Positions 8,522 to 17,676 of a DNA stretch of 64,000 nt are shown piece after piece; within the stretch, counting starts at the first letter, position 1, and each line of letters begins with the position of its first letter. Made by a program: the position numbers and the translations under genes. The notes beneath the pieces are model-generated. The model saw only the letters and a list, made by a program, of their open reading frames with translations. It made no database searches and was not told the DNA's origin. Origin of the DNA: Burkholderia diffusa (GTDB lineage: Bacteria > Pseudomonadota > Gammaproteobacteria > Burkholderiales > Burkholderiaceae); NCBI RefSeq assembly GCF_001718315.1, contig NZ_CP013364.1, forward strand, positions 310,001 through 374,000, written 5' to 3'.

Positions 8522-9558
8522 AAGCACTCGTTTATCACGGCCCCGGGCGCAAGGCGCTCGAACGGCGACCCAAACCGGAAGTGCAGTCGCCGACCGACGC
8601 GATCGTCCGCGTGACGCGCACGACGATCTGCGGCACCGATCTGCACATCCTCAAGGGCGACGTGCCGACGTGCGAACCGGGCCGCATTCTCGGCCATGAA
8701 GGCGTGGGCATCGTCGAGCAGGTCGGCGCCGCGGTCGATTCGCTGAAGCCGGGCGATCACGTGCTGATTTCGTGCATCTCGTCGTGCGGCCGCTGCGAGT
8801 ACTGCCGCCGCGGACTGTATTCGCATTGCACGACCGGCGGCTGGATACTCGGCAACCGGATCGATGGCACGCAGGCCGAGTTCGTGCGCATCCCGCATGC
8901 ACCGACCAGCCTGTACCGGATTCCGGCCGGCGCCGACGAGGACGCGCTCGTGATGCTGTCCGACATTCTGCCAACCGGATTCGAATGCGGCGTGCTGAAC
9001 GGCAAGGTGCAGCCGGGCTGCTCGGTCGCGATCGTCGGGGCGGGGCCGATCGGGCTGGCGGCGTTGCTGACCGCGCAGTTCTATTCGCCCGCGCGGATCA
9101 TCATGATCGACCCGGACGGCAACCGGCTCGAGGTCGCGAAGCGCTTCGGCGCGACCGACTGCTTCGACGGCAGCAGCGGCGACCCCGTGGCGGACGTGCT
9201 GAAGCTGACCGACGGCGTCGGCGTGGATTGCGCGATCGAAGCGGTCGGCATTCCGGCGACGTTCGAGATGTGCACGTCGCTCGTGGCGCCCGGCGGGGTG
9301 GTCGCGAACGTCGGCGTACACGGCGTCAAGGCCGACCTGCACCTCGAGAAGCTGTGGGATCGCAACATCTCGATCACGACGCGGCTCGTCGACACGGTCA
9401 GCACGCCGATGCTGCTCAAGACCGTGGGCGCGGGGCGCCTCGATCCGACGCGCCTGATCACGCACCGCTTCTCGCTCGACGACGTGGAGCGCGCGTACGA
9501 CACGTTCGGGCGCGCCGCGCAAACCCATGCGTTGAAGGTCATCATCGAAGTCGGCTGA
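8518..9558 (+). CDS. Zinc-dependent alcohol dehydrogenase
   Basis: A 346-residue medium-chain alcohol dehydrogenase. The catalytic zinc ligands are Cys38 (CGTD) and His60-Glu61 (GHE). The structural zinc site has Cys90, Cys93, Cys96 and Cys104 (CGRCEYC...C). The Rossmann motif GAGPIG follows. It probably reduces short aldehydes with NAD(P)H, giving a route to dispose of electrons under low oxygen; the substrate is inferred. It is the last gene of the phasin-phaB-phaC-pta operon, starting by an ATGA overlap with GGAGG just upstream. Confidence 0.92.
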   Translation: MKALVYHGPGRKALERRPKPEVQSPTDAIVRVTRTTICGTDLHILKGDVPTCEPGRILGHEGVGIVEQVGAAVDSLKPGDHVLISCISSCGRCEYCRRGLYSHCTTGGWILGNRIDGTQAEFVRIPHAPTSLYRIPAGADEDALVMLSDILPTGFECGVLNGKVQPGCSVAIVGAGPIGLAALLTAQFYSPARIIMIDPDGNRLEVAKRFGATDCFDGSSGDPVADVLKLTDGVGVDCAIEAVGIPATFEMCTSLVAPGGVVANVGVHGVKADLHLEKLWDRNISITTRLVDTVSTPMLLKTVGAGRLDPTRLITHRFSLDDVERAYDTFGRAAQTHALKVIIEVG

Positions 9559-9653
9559 TCGACGGGCCGCGCGCGGCAGTAGCTGGGGAGCGGAGTCCCC
9601 GCTTCCCGGGCCGCGCAGCAGGCGTTTCGCCGGCGATTCGCCGGCAGTCGCGG

Positions 9654-11057
9654 TCAGGAAGGCAGCGCGGCGGGTTCCTGCGTGTTGCCGGATTCAACTT
9701 CGTCCAGATCGACGCACTGCTCGTAGGTCGGCACCTCGCACTGCCAGTGCAGGCTCTCCGAGATGCGCCGGCGCATCGCATCCGCTGCGGCGGGCTCGCC
9801 ATGCGTGACGAACGTTCGCACGGGCGCGCACTGCATCGTGCCGAGCCACTTGAGAATCTCTTCGTAGTCGCCATGTGCCGACAGCGTCGTGATCGACTCG
9901 ACCTGCGCGCGCACGCGAACGTATTCGCCGTGAATCTTCAGCGTCGGTTCATGCGCGGCCAGTGCCGCGCCGCGCGTGCCGGCGGCCTGGTAGCCGACCA
10001 GCGCGATCGTGTTGCGCGCGTCGGGCGCGTAGCGGGTCAGGTGATGCAGCACGCGCCCGCCGGTCGCCATGCCGCTGCCGGCGATGATGACCATCGGGCC
10101 GTGGTGTTCGGCAATCGCCTTCGACTGGTCGACCGACCGGATCATCGTTGCCGCGTGGCCGAGCGCGTTCGCTTCGGACACGGTCAGGCGGTGCTCGAGG
10201 ATATGGTGGCGGTAGATATCGGTCACGTCGGTCGCCATCGGGCTGTCGAGGAACACCGGGACGCGCGCCATGCGGCCGGACGCCTTCAGCCGCGCGATGT
10301 AGTGCAGGATTTCCTGCGCGCGGCCGACGGTGAAGCAGGGCATCACGACGACTCCGCCGCGCGCGAAGGTCTTGTCGAACATCGCGGCCAGTTCGTTCTC
10401 GGGATCCGACGCCGGATGCAGCCGGTCGCCGTATGTCGATTCCACGACCAGATAGTCCGCATGCGCGGGCGGGCGTGGCGGCTGCATGATCGGGTCGTGA
10501 TACCGGCCGAGGTCGCCCGAGAACGCGAGCACCTTGTGATCCCAGTGCATCACCACGCTCGCCGCGCCGAGGATGTGCCCGGCCGGCAGCAGGCGGAACG
10601 ACACGCCGCCGCCCAGCGCCGTGCATTCGTCGAACGCGACGGGCTTCAGCAGGCGCAGCGCGCGCTGCGCGTCGTCCAGCGTGTAGAGCGGTTGCGCCGG
10701 ATGATGCTTCGAGTAACCGTGCCGGTTCGCGAAGTCGGCTTCCTCCTCCTGCAGCCGCGCGCTGTCGCGCAGCATGATGTCGCAGAGTTCGGCCGTGGCC
10801 GCCGTGCAGTACACCGGCCCGCGATAGCCTTCGCGCACCAGCACCGGCAGGTAGCCGCTGTGATCGATGTGCGCGTGGGTGAGCACGACCGCGTCCAGCG
10901 TGTCGGGCGCGAGCGGCAGCGCGCGCCAGTTGCGCAGCCGCAGGTTCTTCGTTCCCTGGAACAGGCCGCAATCGACCAGGACGCGCCGGCTGCCGTGCTC
11001 GACCAGGTATTTCGAGCCGGTCACCGTTTCGGTCGCACCGAGAAAAGTCAGTTTCAT
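9654..11057 (-). CDS. Metallo-beta-lactamase/beta-CASP RNA-processing nuclease
   Basis: A 467-residue protein with an MBL fold and beta-CASP insert, related to CPSF-73/YSH1-type RNA nucleases. The two-metal motif HxHxDH is clear (THAHIDHSG), the beta-CASP region begins after about residue 200, and a C-terminal zinc-dependent RMMBL segment follows (TLSAHGDYEEIL). It should be a cytoplasmic ribonuclease acting on RNA ends or internally; targets are unknown. The start MKLTFLGATET at 11057 has GGTGAG upstream. A longer open frame to 11264 would cross the promoter and is rejected. Confidence 0.9.
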   Translation of the reverse strand: MKLTFLGATETVTGSKYLVEHGSRRVLVDCGLFQGTKNLRLRNWRALPLAPDTLDAVVLTHAHIDHSGYLPVLVREGYRGPVYCTAATAELCDIMLRDSARLQEEEADFANRHGYSKHHPAQPLYTLDDAQRALRLLKPVAFDECTALGGGVSFRLLPAGHILGAASVVMHWDHKVLAFSGDLGRYHDPIMQPPRPPAHADYLVVESTYGDRLHPASDPENELAAMFDKTFARGGVVVMPCFTVGRAQEILHYIARLKASGRMARVPVFLDSPMATDVTDIYRHHILEHRLTVSEANALGHAATMIRSVDQSKAIAEHHGPMVIIAGSGMATGGRVLHHLTRYAPDARNTIALVGYQAAGTRGAALAAHEPTLKIHGEYVRVRAQVESITTLSAHGDYEEILKWLGTMQCAPVRTFVTHGEPAAADAMRRRISESLHWQCEVPTYEQCVDLDEVESGNTQEPAALPS

Positions 11058-11094
11058 GGATTGTCTCACCGGGAGTCGACGGAACAGTAAGTCG

Positions 11095-11135
11095 ATTACA
11101 TCCCGAACGCGCGAGCGGCGATTGACCGAAATCAG
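11095..11135 (-). promoter_or_regulatory. FNR/ANR-type promoter of the beta-CASP nuclease
   Basis: TTGACCGAAATCAG lies at 11122-11135. Leftward after 21 bases comes TGTAAT (11100-11095), five of six matches to TATAAT. It sits 55 bases from the divergent site at 11191. Confidence 0.7.
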
Positions 11136-11190
11136 GAATTGCGGAATCCCCGTGCCGCCGGCCGGGCAAGATGCCCGGACGGCGTGCGGG

Positions 11191-11232
11191 TTGACGAGGA
11201 TCAATCTCCGGCCCCAGACGCGGCAGGATAGT
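11191..11232 (+). promoter_or_regulatory. FNR/ANR-type promoter facing right
   Basis: TTGACGAGGATCAA at 11191-11204, then GATAGT at 11227-11232 after 22 bases. It would serve the unknown gene starting at 11288. Confidence 0.75.
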
Positions 11233-11287
11233 GATCCTGCATGCGCGATGCGTATCGGCATCACGAGTCCATCGGGATGAACCCATC

Positions 11288-11737
11288 ATGACGTTGATCG
11301 CCAATCTGGATGGTGCCGGGCACCTTTACCGGCTGTGCTTCGTCCGCTCGCCGTGGGCGTGGTTCACCTGCTTGCCGCTCGACGAGCAATGCGGCGAGCG
11401 CTGGGCAGACGTGCCGTATCAGAATGCCGCGAAACCGCCGTACAGCGATTCGCGCGCGCAATTGCTCCGGGTCGCGTTCGACGCGCCGAGTCTGTTGCCG
11501 CCCGAGGCCGGGCGGCACGGGCATGCGTGGAGCGTCCAGCAGATCAACCACGGCGCGGCGCCGTGGCTGCGCAGCGAGGATTTCGTCGATGCGCTGACGC
11601 TGACGGTGCCGGCCGGCGCCACGCTCGCGACGTTCGTCGAACGGATCGCGGCCGCCGGCGGCACCGTCTACGGGCCGCTCGGCTGGGCGGAATTGCCGCC
11701 GTGGCAGCGGCCCGATATCGTGCCGCAGACGGGCTGA
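11288..11737 (+). CDS. Hypothetical protein, 149 aa
   Basis: A soluble 149-residue protein starting MTLIANLDGAG, rich in Trp and Pro, with no signal peptide or membrane segment. I do not recognise the family. The C-terminal part (LTVPAGATLATFVERI) looks like a beta-alpha unit. GGGATGA precedes the start at 11288, and a divergent FNR-type promoter lies 56-97 bases upstream. It is convergent with the efflux gene ending at 11788. Coding is supported by the codon pattern and promoter placement. Confidence 0.75.
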   Translation: MTLIANLDGAGHLYRLCFVRSPWAWFTCLPLDEQCGERWADVPYQNAAKPPYSDSRAQLLRVAFDAPSLLPPEAGRHGHAWSVQQINHGAAPWLRSEDFVDALTLTVPAGATLATFVERIAAAGGTVYGPLGWAELPPWQRPDIVPQTG

Positions 11738-11787
11738 ATGGGACAAAGCCGGGCGGAACGGGGTTGAATGCCCGTGCGACCCGTGCG

Positions 11788-13278
11788 TCAGCCCGCGTTT
11801 CCCCAGCCGCCGCCGAGCGCGACGTAGAACGCAACCGTGTCCTGCAGGCGCTGCGCGACCGTCTGCAGCCATGCAATGCGGGCCTGATGGTATTGCATGT
11901 CGGCGACCAGCAACTGGACGTAGCCGGCGATCCCCGCGTCGTAGCCGGCCTGCGTGAGCCGCAGCGCGTCACGCGCCGCGACCATCGCGCGCGCCTGCGC
12001 ATCGAGCGCCGCCGCGTCGTTGGCAAGCGCGCGCAACGTGTCGGCCACCTGCGAGAACGCTGACAGGACAACCTGCCGATAGGCCGCATCGGCTTCGTCG
12101 TACGCGTCCTGCGCGGCGCGGCGCTGGTTCAGCAGCGTGCCGCCATGAAAGATCGGCGCGGTGAGCCCGGCGCCGACACTCCATGCACGGCCGGCCGGCG
12201 CGAACAGCTTGCCGGCGACGGCGCTGTCGAAGCCGCCCGATGCGGACAGCGTGAGGTTCGGATAGAGCGCGGCCGTCGCGACGCCGACCTGCGCGCTGGC
12301 CACGTGCAGCTGGGCCTCAGCCTGCAGGATGTCGGGGCGGCGGCGCACCAGCGACGACGGCGCCGTGTCGGGCAGGCTCGCCGGCAGTTCGATCCCGTCG
12401 AGCGACAGGTCCGGCGTCCGCCAGTCGACCGGGTAGCGGCCGGCCAGCAGCGCGAGCAGATCGTCGGCCTGCGCGCGTTTCTGGTCGAGCGCGGGCAGCG
12501 CCGCCTCGAGCGACGCCCGCTGCGATTCCAGCGTCAGCACCGCGACGTAGGCCGCTGCGCCGGCGGTCACCTGCGCACGCGTCAGACGAATCTGCTCGTC
12601 GAGCAGGCCGATCATTTCGCGCGTCGCCGCGGCTTCGTCGTGATAGGCCGCGCGCGCGACCATCGTATTGACGACGTTCGCGGTCAGCATCAGGTAGGCG
12701 CCCGCCAGCGCCTGCCGTTGCGCGTCGACGTCGGCCGCGAGCGCTTCGACCTGGCGCCGTTCGCCGCCCCACAGGTCGAGCGTGTAGCTGACCGTCGCCG
12801 ACAGCGTGAACAGGTTGAAGATCGACGCCGGCACCGCCTGGCCGGTGCGCAGCGGCGTGGCGCGCTGGCGCGACGCGCCGGCCTGCGCATCCACCTGCGG
12901 AAAGAAGATCCCCTGGCCGGCCCGCAGCGCGTGCTCGCTGCGCCGCAGCGTCGCTTCGGCGAGATCGAGCGTGGGGCTGCCGGTCAGCGCCTCGGCGACG
13001 GTCGAGTCGATCGCGCGGCTGCCGAAGCGCGTCCACCAGTCGCGCGTGAGCGCCACGTCCGCCGACAATGCCTGCGTCCGGCCACCGCCGCGCCAGGAGC
13101 CCGACGCCGCGCCCGGATCGTCCGGCGGCACGAAGCGCGCGACGCGCGGCGCGGGCGGCGGCACGAAGTTCGGCCCGACCGTGCATCCGGCGAGCAGCAC
13201 GGCGACGGCCAGCGCGCCGGTTACCCGGCGCAGCGCGGGCGGGCAACGGGCCCCGTTATTTGCCTGCGACGTAGACAT
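11788..13278 (-). CDS. NodT-family outer-membrane efflux lipoprotein
   Basis: A 496-residue TolC-like outer-membrane factor with two OEP repeats. A lipoprotein signal (VAVLLAGC) near residue 30 gives an N-terminal lipid anchor. It forms the outer-membrane channel of the exporter encoded by the genes just upstream (membrane-fusion protein, ATPase, permease). The start at 13278 overlaps the end of the membrane-fusion gene by 23 bases. It is paralogous to the protein at 21572-23074, and each belongs to its own export operon. Confidence 0.9.
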   Translation of the reverse strand: MSTSQANNGARCPPALRRVTGALAVAVLLAGCTVGPNFVPPPAPRVARFVPPDDPGAASGSWRGGGRTQALSADVALTRDWWTRFGSRAIDSTVAEALTGSPTLDLAEATLRRSEHALRAGQGIFFPQVDAQAGASRQRATPLRTGQAVPASIFNLFTLSATVSYTLDLWGGERRQVEALAADVDAQRQALAGAYLMLTANVVNTMVARAAYHDEAAATREMIGLLDEQIRLTRAQVTAGAAAYVAVLTLESQRASLEAALPALDQKRAQADDLLALLAGRYPVDWRTPDLSLDGIELPASLPDTAPSSLVRRRPDILQAEAQLHVASAQVGVATAALYPNLTLSASGGFDSAVAGKLFAPAGRAWSVGAGLTAPIFHGGTLLNQRRAAQDAYDEADAAYRQVVLSAFSQVADTLRALANDAAALDAQARAMVAARDALRLTQAGYDAGIAGYVQLLVADMQYHQARIAWLQTVAQRLQDTVAFYVALGGGWGNAG

Positions 13279-14341
13279 CGACGATCTGCCCGGGAAACAG
13301 CCGCACATTCCTGTTCGGCACGATACGGAAAATGACCGGCAGCACGCGCACGTCGACGCGCTCGGTGCGCTGGTCGGACAGCTCGATCTTCGGCGTGACG
13401 TACGGCTGCACGCGCACGAACTGGAGATCGGCCTCGACCGACGTGCCGCGCACGAACATGTGCGCCTTCAACGCATGCAGGTCGGGTAGCTGGTGGATCA
13501 GGATTTCGTCGATGTAGCAGCGCACCTGCAGGCGGTCGACCGGCGTGCCGAGCACCACCGCTGGCGTGCTGCCCCGCGTATATGTGTCGTAGAGCCCCTG
13601 CGAGGTCAGGTAGGCTCCCACGGCCGCGTTCATCGCGAGGACGGTGCCGTCCGCCGGCGCACGCAACGTGTAGCGCGCGAGCAGGGCGGCCGCCGCGTCG
13701 GCCGCGCGCCGCAGCGCGATGGCCTGCGCTTCCTGGTTGCGCACGTCGTAGCGCCACGCGCCGGCCTTGGTCAGACGATACTGCCGCGTCACGACGTCCA
13801 GGTTGGCCGCCGCGACGCGAACCGTGTTCGCGGCCGTGTCGAGTGCATCGCGGCTGACGGCTTTCGGATCGATGTCGTACGCGTGCCGCTGCTTGTCGTA
13901 CTGATCCTGCGCGAGCTTCAGGCTCGCCTGCGCGGCCGTGGTCTGCGCACTGGCCACGTCGAGCACCTCGCGGCGCGGCTGGGCCTTCAACTCGTCGAGC
14001 AGCGCGGCGGCCGCGTCGGCCTGTGCGGCCAGCTGGGCGGCGGTCGCGCGCTGCACCGAGTCGTCGATCGTCAGCAGCGCGTCGCCGGCCTTCACCGGAT
14101 CGCCGTCGTGCACGAGGATGCGCGTCACCGCGCCCGAGACGTCCGGATAGACGTTCACGTTCGCACCGGCCGGCTGCTCGCTCTCGACGATGCCGTTCGC
14201 ATAGACGCCGCGCGCATACGGATTGGCCGCCGGCTTGAATACCGGCGGTTGCGGCGGCTCCTGGCGGCTGTATAGCCATGCGGCGGCGACGCTTGCCAGG
14301 AAGCCCAGCACGGCCGCCACGAACACGAGCCGGTGTTTCAT
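13256..14341 (-). CDS. HlyD/DevB-type membrane-fusion protein
   Basis: A 361-residue periplasmic adaptor with one N-terminal membrane anchor (FVAAVLGFLASVAAAWLY), a lipoyl half-motif (VSGAVTRILVHDGDPVKAG), a long Ala/Gln-rich coiled-coil hairpin (residues about 100-210) and a beta-barrel. It would bridge the FtsX-type permease to the NodT-type channel. Start and upstream ATPase stop overlap (ATGA). The pairing with an FtsX-like permease and LolD-like ATPase fits the DevBCA exporter type; the exported substrate is unknown. Confidence 0.9.
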   Translation of the reverse strand: MKHRLVFVAAVLGFLASVAAAWLYSRQEPPQPPVFKPAANPYARGVYANGIVESEQPAGANVNVYPDVSGAVTRILVHDGDPVKAGDALLTIDDSVQRATAAQLAAQADAAAALLDELKAQPRREVLDVASAQTTAAQASLKLAQDQYDKQRHAYDIDPKAVSRDALDTAANTVRVAAANLDVVTRQYRLTKAGAWRYDVRNQEAQAIALRRAADAAAALLARYTLRAPADGTVLAMNAAVGAYLTSQGLYDTYTRGSTPAVVLGTPVDRLQVRCYIDEILIHQLPDLHALKAHMFVRGTSVEADLQFVRVQPYVTPKIELSDQRTERVDVRVLPVIFRIVPNRNVRLFPGQIVDVYVAGK

Positions 14342-15042
14342 CGCGCACCTCCGCGCTCGATGCCGTTCAGCTTGCCGTCTTCCATCCGCAGGATGCGATC
14401 CGCGTACTCGAAGATCCGCGCGTCATGCGTGACGATCACGATGCAGCGCGTGTCGTTGAGCACCTCGTGCTTGACGAAGTCGATGATCATGCGGCCCGTG
14501 TCGCCGTCGAGCGACGCGGTCGGTTCGTCAAGGATCAGCAGGTCGGGCTGGCTGACGATCGCGCGCGCGATCGCGACGCGCTGCTGTTCGCCGCCGGACA
14601 GCTTCACGGGCGGCAATTGCGCGCGGTTCGCGAGCCCGACGGCGTCCAGGTACGCGCGCGCTTCCTTGATCGCGTCGTCCCACGGCCGGCGCTTCAGGAT
14701 CAGCGGAATCGCGACGTTCTCCGCGGTCGTGAGCCGCGGGAACAGGTGGTAGTCCTGGAACACGAAGCCGATCCGGTTCAGCCGGAAATCGGCGATCGCG
14801 TCGTTCGGCTGCGCCCACAGATCGACGCCGTCGATCGACACCGAACCGTCGTCCGGCCGCAGGATGCCGGAGATCACGCTGAGCAGCGTCGTCTTGCCGC
14901 TGCCGGACGGCCCGACGATCAGCAGCATCTCGCCGAAGTTCGCCTGCATCGACACGTCGCGCAGCGCCTGCGTGCGCGCGTCGCCGTCGCCGAACCATTT
15001 GCTGACGCCGCGCGCGTCGATCGCGATGCCGGCCATCGTCAT
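14338..15042 (-). CDS. ABC transporter ATPase (LolD/DevA type)
   Basis: A 234-residue ATPase with Walker A (GPSGSGKTT), Q-loop (FVFQDYHLFP), signature LSGGEQQR and Walker B (LLILDEPTASLDG). The order is that of MacB/LolD-family ATPases that power export from the outer leaf of the inner membrane. The start at 15042 overlaps the stop of the upstream permease (ATGA); a second ATG is two codons later. Operon neighbours are the FtsX permease, HlyD protein and NodT channel. Confidence 0.92.
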   Translation of the reverse strand: MTMAGIAIDARGVSKWFGDGDARTQALRDVSMQANFGEMLLIVGPSGSGKTTLLSVISGILRPDDGSVSIDGVDLWAQPNDAIADFRLNRIGFVFQDYHLFPRLTTAENVAIPLILKRRPWDDAIKEARAYLDAVGLANRAQLPPVKLSGGEQQRVAIARAIVSQPDLLILDEPTASLDGDTGRMIIDFVKHEVLNDTRCIVIVTHDARIFEYADRILRMEDGKLNGIERGGAR

Positions 15043-16175
15043 CCCCGGAAGATGTCGAACGGCTCGATGCGCAGCACGCGCCGCACACCGAGATAGCTCG
15101 AGATCGTCGCGATCACGACGACCATCCCGAACGCGAGCGACAGGTTGCCGTACGTGACGAGCGCCGCATAGTCCGGAATCCGCAGTTTCGCGAGACTGAT
15201 CATCAGCACGCACAGCCCGACGCCGATGCCGTAGCCGGTCAGCGCGGTGAACGTCGCCTGGAACAGGATCATCGCGACCAGCTCGCGGCTCTTCGCGCCG
15301 ATCGCCTTCAGCGCGCCGAACTTGTCCAGGTTCTCGAGGATGAATGCATAGAACGTCTGCCCCGAAATCGACAGGCCGATGATGAAGCTGATGATCGTCA
15401 TCAGCATGATGTTGGTGCCGAGCCCCGTCTCGTACTTGTAGAAGCGCGCGATCTGCGCGATGAATTCGTCGCGCGTGTACGCGCGATAGCCGAGCGATTG
15501 CACGACGGCCTTGATGTGGGCGACGTCGGCATCCGACTTCGGCTCGACGAGGATGTACGAGGTCGTGAAGCGCGGCGACGGAATGTAGCGGATCGCGCGC
15601 GCATAGGTGGTGTAAAGCGTCGGCGTGCCGAACAGTCCGCTCGCGGCGACCTTCGCGATGCCGACGATCACGCCGCGATGATCGTTCAACTCGAAATCGG
15701 TGCCCACGGACGGATTCTCGAGCTTCGTAAATTCGGGATCCTGAATCGCGATGAAGCCGTTTTCCGCGTAGATGTCCTCGATGCGGCCTTGCAGCATCGT
15801 CGGGCGGCCGAGCAGGCTGGCGTCGTCGAGGCCGACGACCGTCACGGCCTGGTAGGTGCCGGAACGCAGCTTGACGAGCGCGCCGCCGGAATAGAGCGGC
15901 ACCGCATACTTGACGCCGTCGATGCTGCGCACGGCGTCGAGCACGTAGTCGGGCATGCCGATGCTGTTCGCGATCGTCTTCACGGCCGGGTCCATCACCC
16001 AGACCTTCGCGCCGATATTGATGACCGACGCCGACGACTTGTTCAGGATGCCGGCGAACAGCGATGTCATCTCGATCATCAGCAGCACCGAGAACGTGAT
16101 GCCGACGGTCAGCGCGGTGAATTTCGCGCTGTCGTTGACGAGCAGCTTGAACGCGAGACGGAGAATGCCGTTCAT
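15039..16175 (-). CDS. FtsX-family ABC permease (DevC type)
   Basis: A 378-residue permease with one N-terminal membrane segment, a large periplasmic MacB-like core (residues about 45-240), and three C-terminal segments, the standard MacB/FtsX plan. It pairs with the ATPase at 14338-15042. The start MNGILRLAFKLL at 16175 lacks a strong ribosome site, and the frame is open far upstream, so the start is less sure than the rest. It lies 32 bases after the small membrane gene 16208-16393 and probably shares its FNR-type promoter. Confidence 0.88.
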   Translation of the reverse strand: MNGILRLAFKLLVNDSAKFTALTVGITFSVLLMIEMTSLFAGILNKSSASVINIGAKVWVMDPAVKTIANSIGMPDYVLDAVRSIDGVKYAVPLYSGGALVKLRSGTYQAVTVVGLDDASLLGRPTMLQGRIEDIYAENGFIAIQDPEFTKLENPSVGTDFELNDHRGVIVGIAKVAASGLFGTPTLYTTYARAIRYIPSPRFTTSYILVEPKSDADVAHIKAVVQSLGYRAYTRDEFIAQIARFYKYETGLGTNIMLMTIISFIIGLSISGQTFYAFILENLDKFGALKAIGAKSRELVAMILFQATFTALTGYGIGVGLCVLMISLAKLRIPDYAALVTYGNLSLAFGMVVVIATISSYLGVRRVLRIEPFDIFRG

Positions 16176-16207
16176 GATGGCGAATCCAGCGCGTCCGGCC
16201 CGTGCCG

Positions 16208-16393
16208 CTATCGTCCGGACGATGCCGGATCCAGTTGCGCGACGAACGCGACGATGCCCGACACCAGTGCGATGATCGCGTACGGGACGACCCGCTCGTC
16301 GATCAGCATCGCGTGCACGACGCCCAGCAGCGAGGCGAGCGCGATGAACACGCAGAACGTTGCAAGCGCGCTTCGATATGGCAGACCCATCAT
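16208..16393 (-). CDS. Small membrane protein, 61 aa (paralogue A)
   Basis: A 61-residue protein with two hydrophobic segments (ALATFCVFIALASLLGVV and YAIIALVSGIVAFVA) joined by a short acidic loop (MLIDERVV). It is a paralogue of the protein at 23297-23485, sharing the plan ATxCVFIAxASLxGxVHxML-[DE]. GGGAGAA precedes the start at 16393. The frame is open to 16513, but that extension runs over the FNR-type promoter. The function is unknown. Both copies stand at the head of an export operon, so a role beside the exporter is a fair guess. Confidence 0.8.
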   Translation of the reverse strand: MMGLPYRSALATFCVFIALASLLGVVHAMLIDERVVPYAIIALVSGIVAFVAQLDPASSGR

Positions 16394-16472
16394 GACGTTC
16401 TCCCGGGAAGCGGGCGTCGCGGACGGCGTTGCCGCCCGCGCAGCCGCCGCTGGTTGCGCAAGACATGGCGTC

Positions 16473-16513
16473 ATGATCGCGTGCCGCGCCCCGGCACGAT
16501 TGATCTGTATCAA
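16473..16513 (-). promoter_or_regulatory. FNR/ANR-type promoter (copy A of a duplicated module)
   Basis: Read on the minus strand, TTGATACAGATCAA (16513-16500) is followed after 21 bases by GATCAT (16478-16473). The whole stretch is closely matched by the promoter at 23574-23614. Confidence 0.75.
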
Positions 16514-16549
16514 CGGACGAATTCCGGCGTCGCTGTCGCGACGCGCCGA

Positions 16550-17674
16550 TCAAGTCATCTGACCAATCGTCTTGCGGAATCGCGTCAGCGACAGCAGGAA
16601 CAGCACGCATCCGATCGCGAACAGCGCGGCAAACTGGGCCCACACCGCATCGAGCCCGGCACCTCGATACAGGATGCGCTGCGCGAGCTCGACGAAATGG
16701 GTGGTCGGCGCGGCCAGCATGATGTCCTGCACGACGGGCGGCATGCTTTCGCGCGGCGTCAGCCCGCCCGACAGAAGTTGCAGCGGCAGCAGCACGAGGA
16801 CGAGCAGCATGCCGAACTGCGGCATGCTGCGCACGAGCGTCGCGAGAAAGATCCCCATCGACGTGGTCGCGAACAGGTGCAACGCCATGCCGGCCACGAA
16901 CAGCGGCACGGAACCGGGAATCGGCACGTGCAGCGCGCCGCCCACGACGAACGTGAGCGACGCGACGGCCGCCGCCGCGACGACGAGCCCCATCGACCAG
17001 ACCTTCGCGAGCATGATTTCCGCCGCCGTCACCGGCATCACGAGCAGATGCTCGATCGTCCCGTGCTCGCGCTCGCGGATCAGCGCGGCTCCGGTGAGGA
17101 TCATCGACAGCATCGTCACGTTGTTGATCAGTTCCATCAGCGCGCCGAACCAGACTTCGTCGAGATTCGGGTTGAAGCGCATGCGCATCGCGAGATCGAC
17201 GGGCGGCAACGCCGCGCCGCGATGGCGCCGCACGAATGCGTCGATCTCGCCCGACACGATCTGCTGGATGTAACCGCCGCCGGTGAACGCCTGCGTCATG
17301 CGGGTCGCATCGACGTTGAGCTGGACCGTCGCGTGGCGGCCGGCGAGCACGTCGCGCTGGAAATCCGGCGGAATGTCGAGCGAGAACGTGTAGTCGCCGT
17401 CGTCCAGCCCGCGATCGGCGGCGCGGGCGTCGACGATCGGCGGCGGCGCGAACTGCGGCGGGAAGAACGCCGCCGCGATGCGCGCCGACAGCGGCGACGC
17501 ATCCTCGTCGACGATCGCGATCGGCACCTTGTGCAGCGTTTCCGGGCGCGCGGTGGCGGCGACGTAGATCGACGCGCTGAACGTATAGACGATGAGTGCG
17601 AGCAGGATCGGGTCGCGCGCGAGGCTCCACAATTCCTTGACCCCGAGCCGGAAAATGACGAGCAGGCGCGACAT
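16550..17674 (-). CDS. ABC-2 type permease
   Basis: A 374-residue ABC-2 membrane protein (YhhJ-like): one N-terminal segment, a periplasmic domain of about 150 residues, then five segments from about residue 180. The EREHGTIEHLLVMPVTAAEI motif is typical of these permeases. It lies 2 bases after the fused ATPase-permease gene 17677-20505 and has GGAGCG before its start. It completes an export complex with that protein, the HlyD protein (20502-21575) and the NodT channel (21572-23074). Confidence 0.9.
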   Translation of the reverse strand: MSRLLVIFRLGVKELWSLARDPILLALIVYTFSASIYVAATARPETLHKVPIAIVDEDASPLSARIAAAFFPPQFAPPPIVDARAADRGLDDGDYTFSLDIPPDFQRDVLAGRHATVQLNVDATRMTQAFTGGGYIQQIVSGEIDAFVRRHRGAALPPVDLAMRMRFNPNLDEVWFGALMELINNVTMLSMILTGAALIREREHGTIEHLLVMPVTAAEIMLAKVWSMGLVVAAAAVASLTFVVGGALHVPIPGSVPLFVAGMALHLFATTSMGIFLATLVRSMPQFGMLLVLVLLPLQLLSGGLTPRESMPPVVQDIMLAAPTTHFVELAQRILYRGAGLDAVWAQFAALFAIGCVLFLLSLTRFRKTIGQMT

Positions 17675-17676
17675 GG

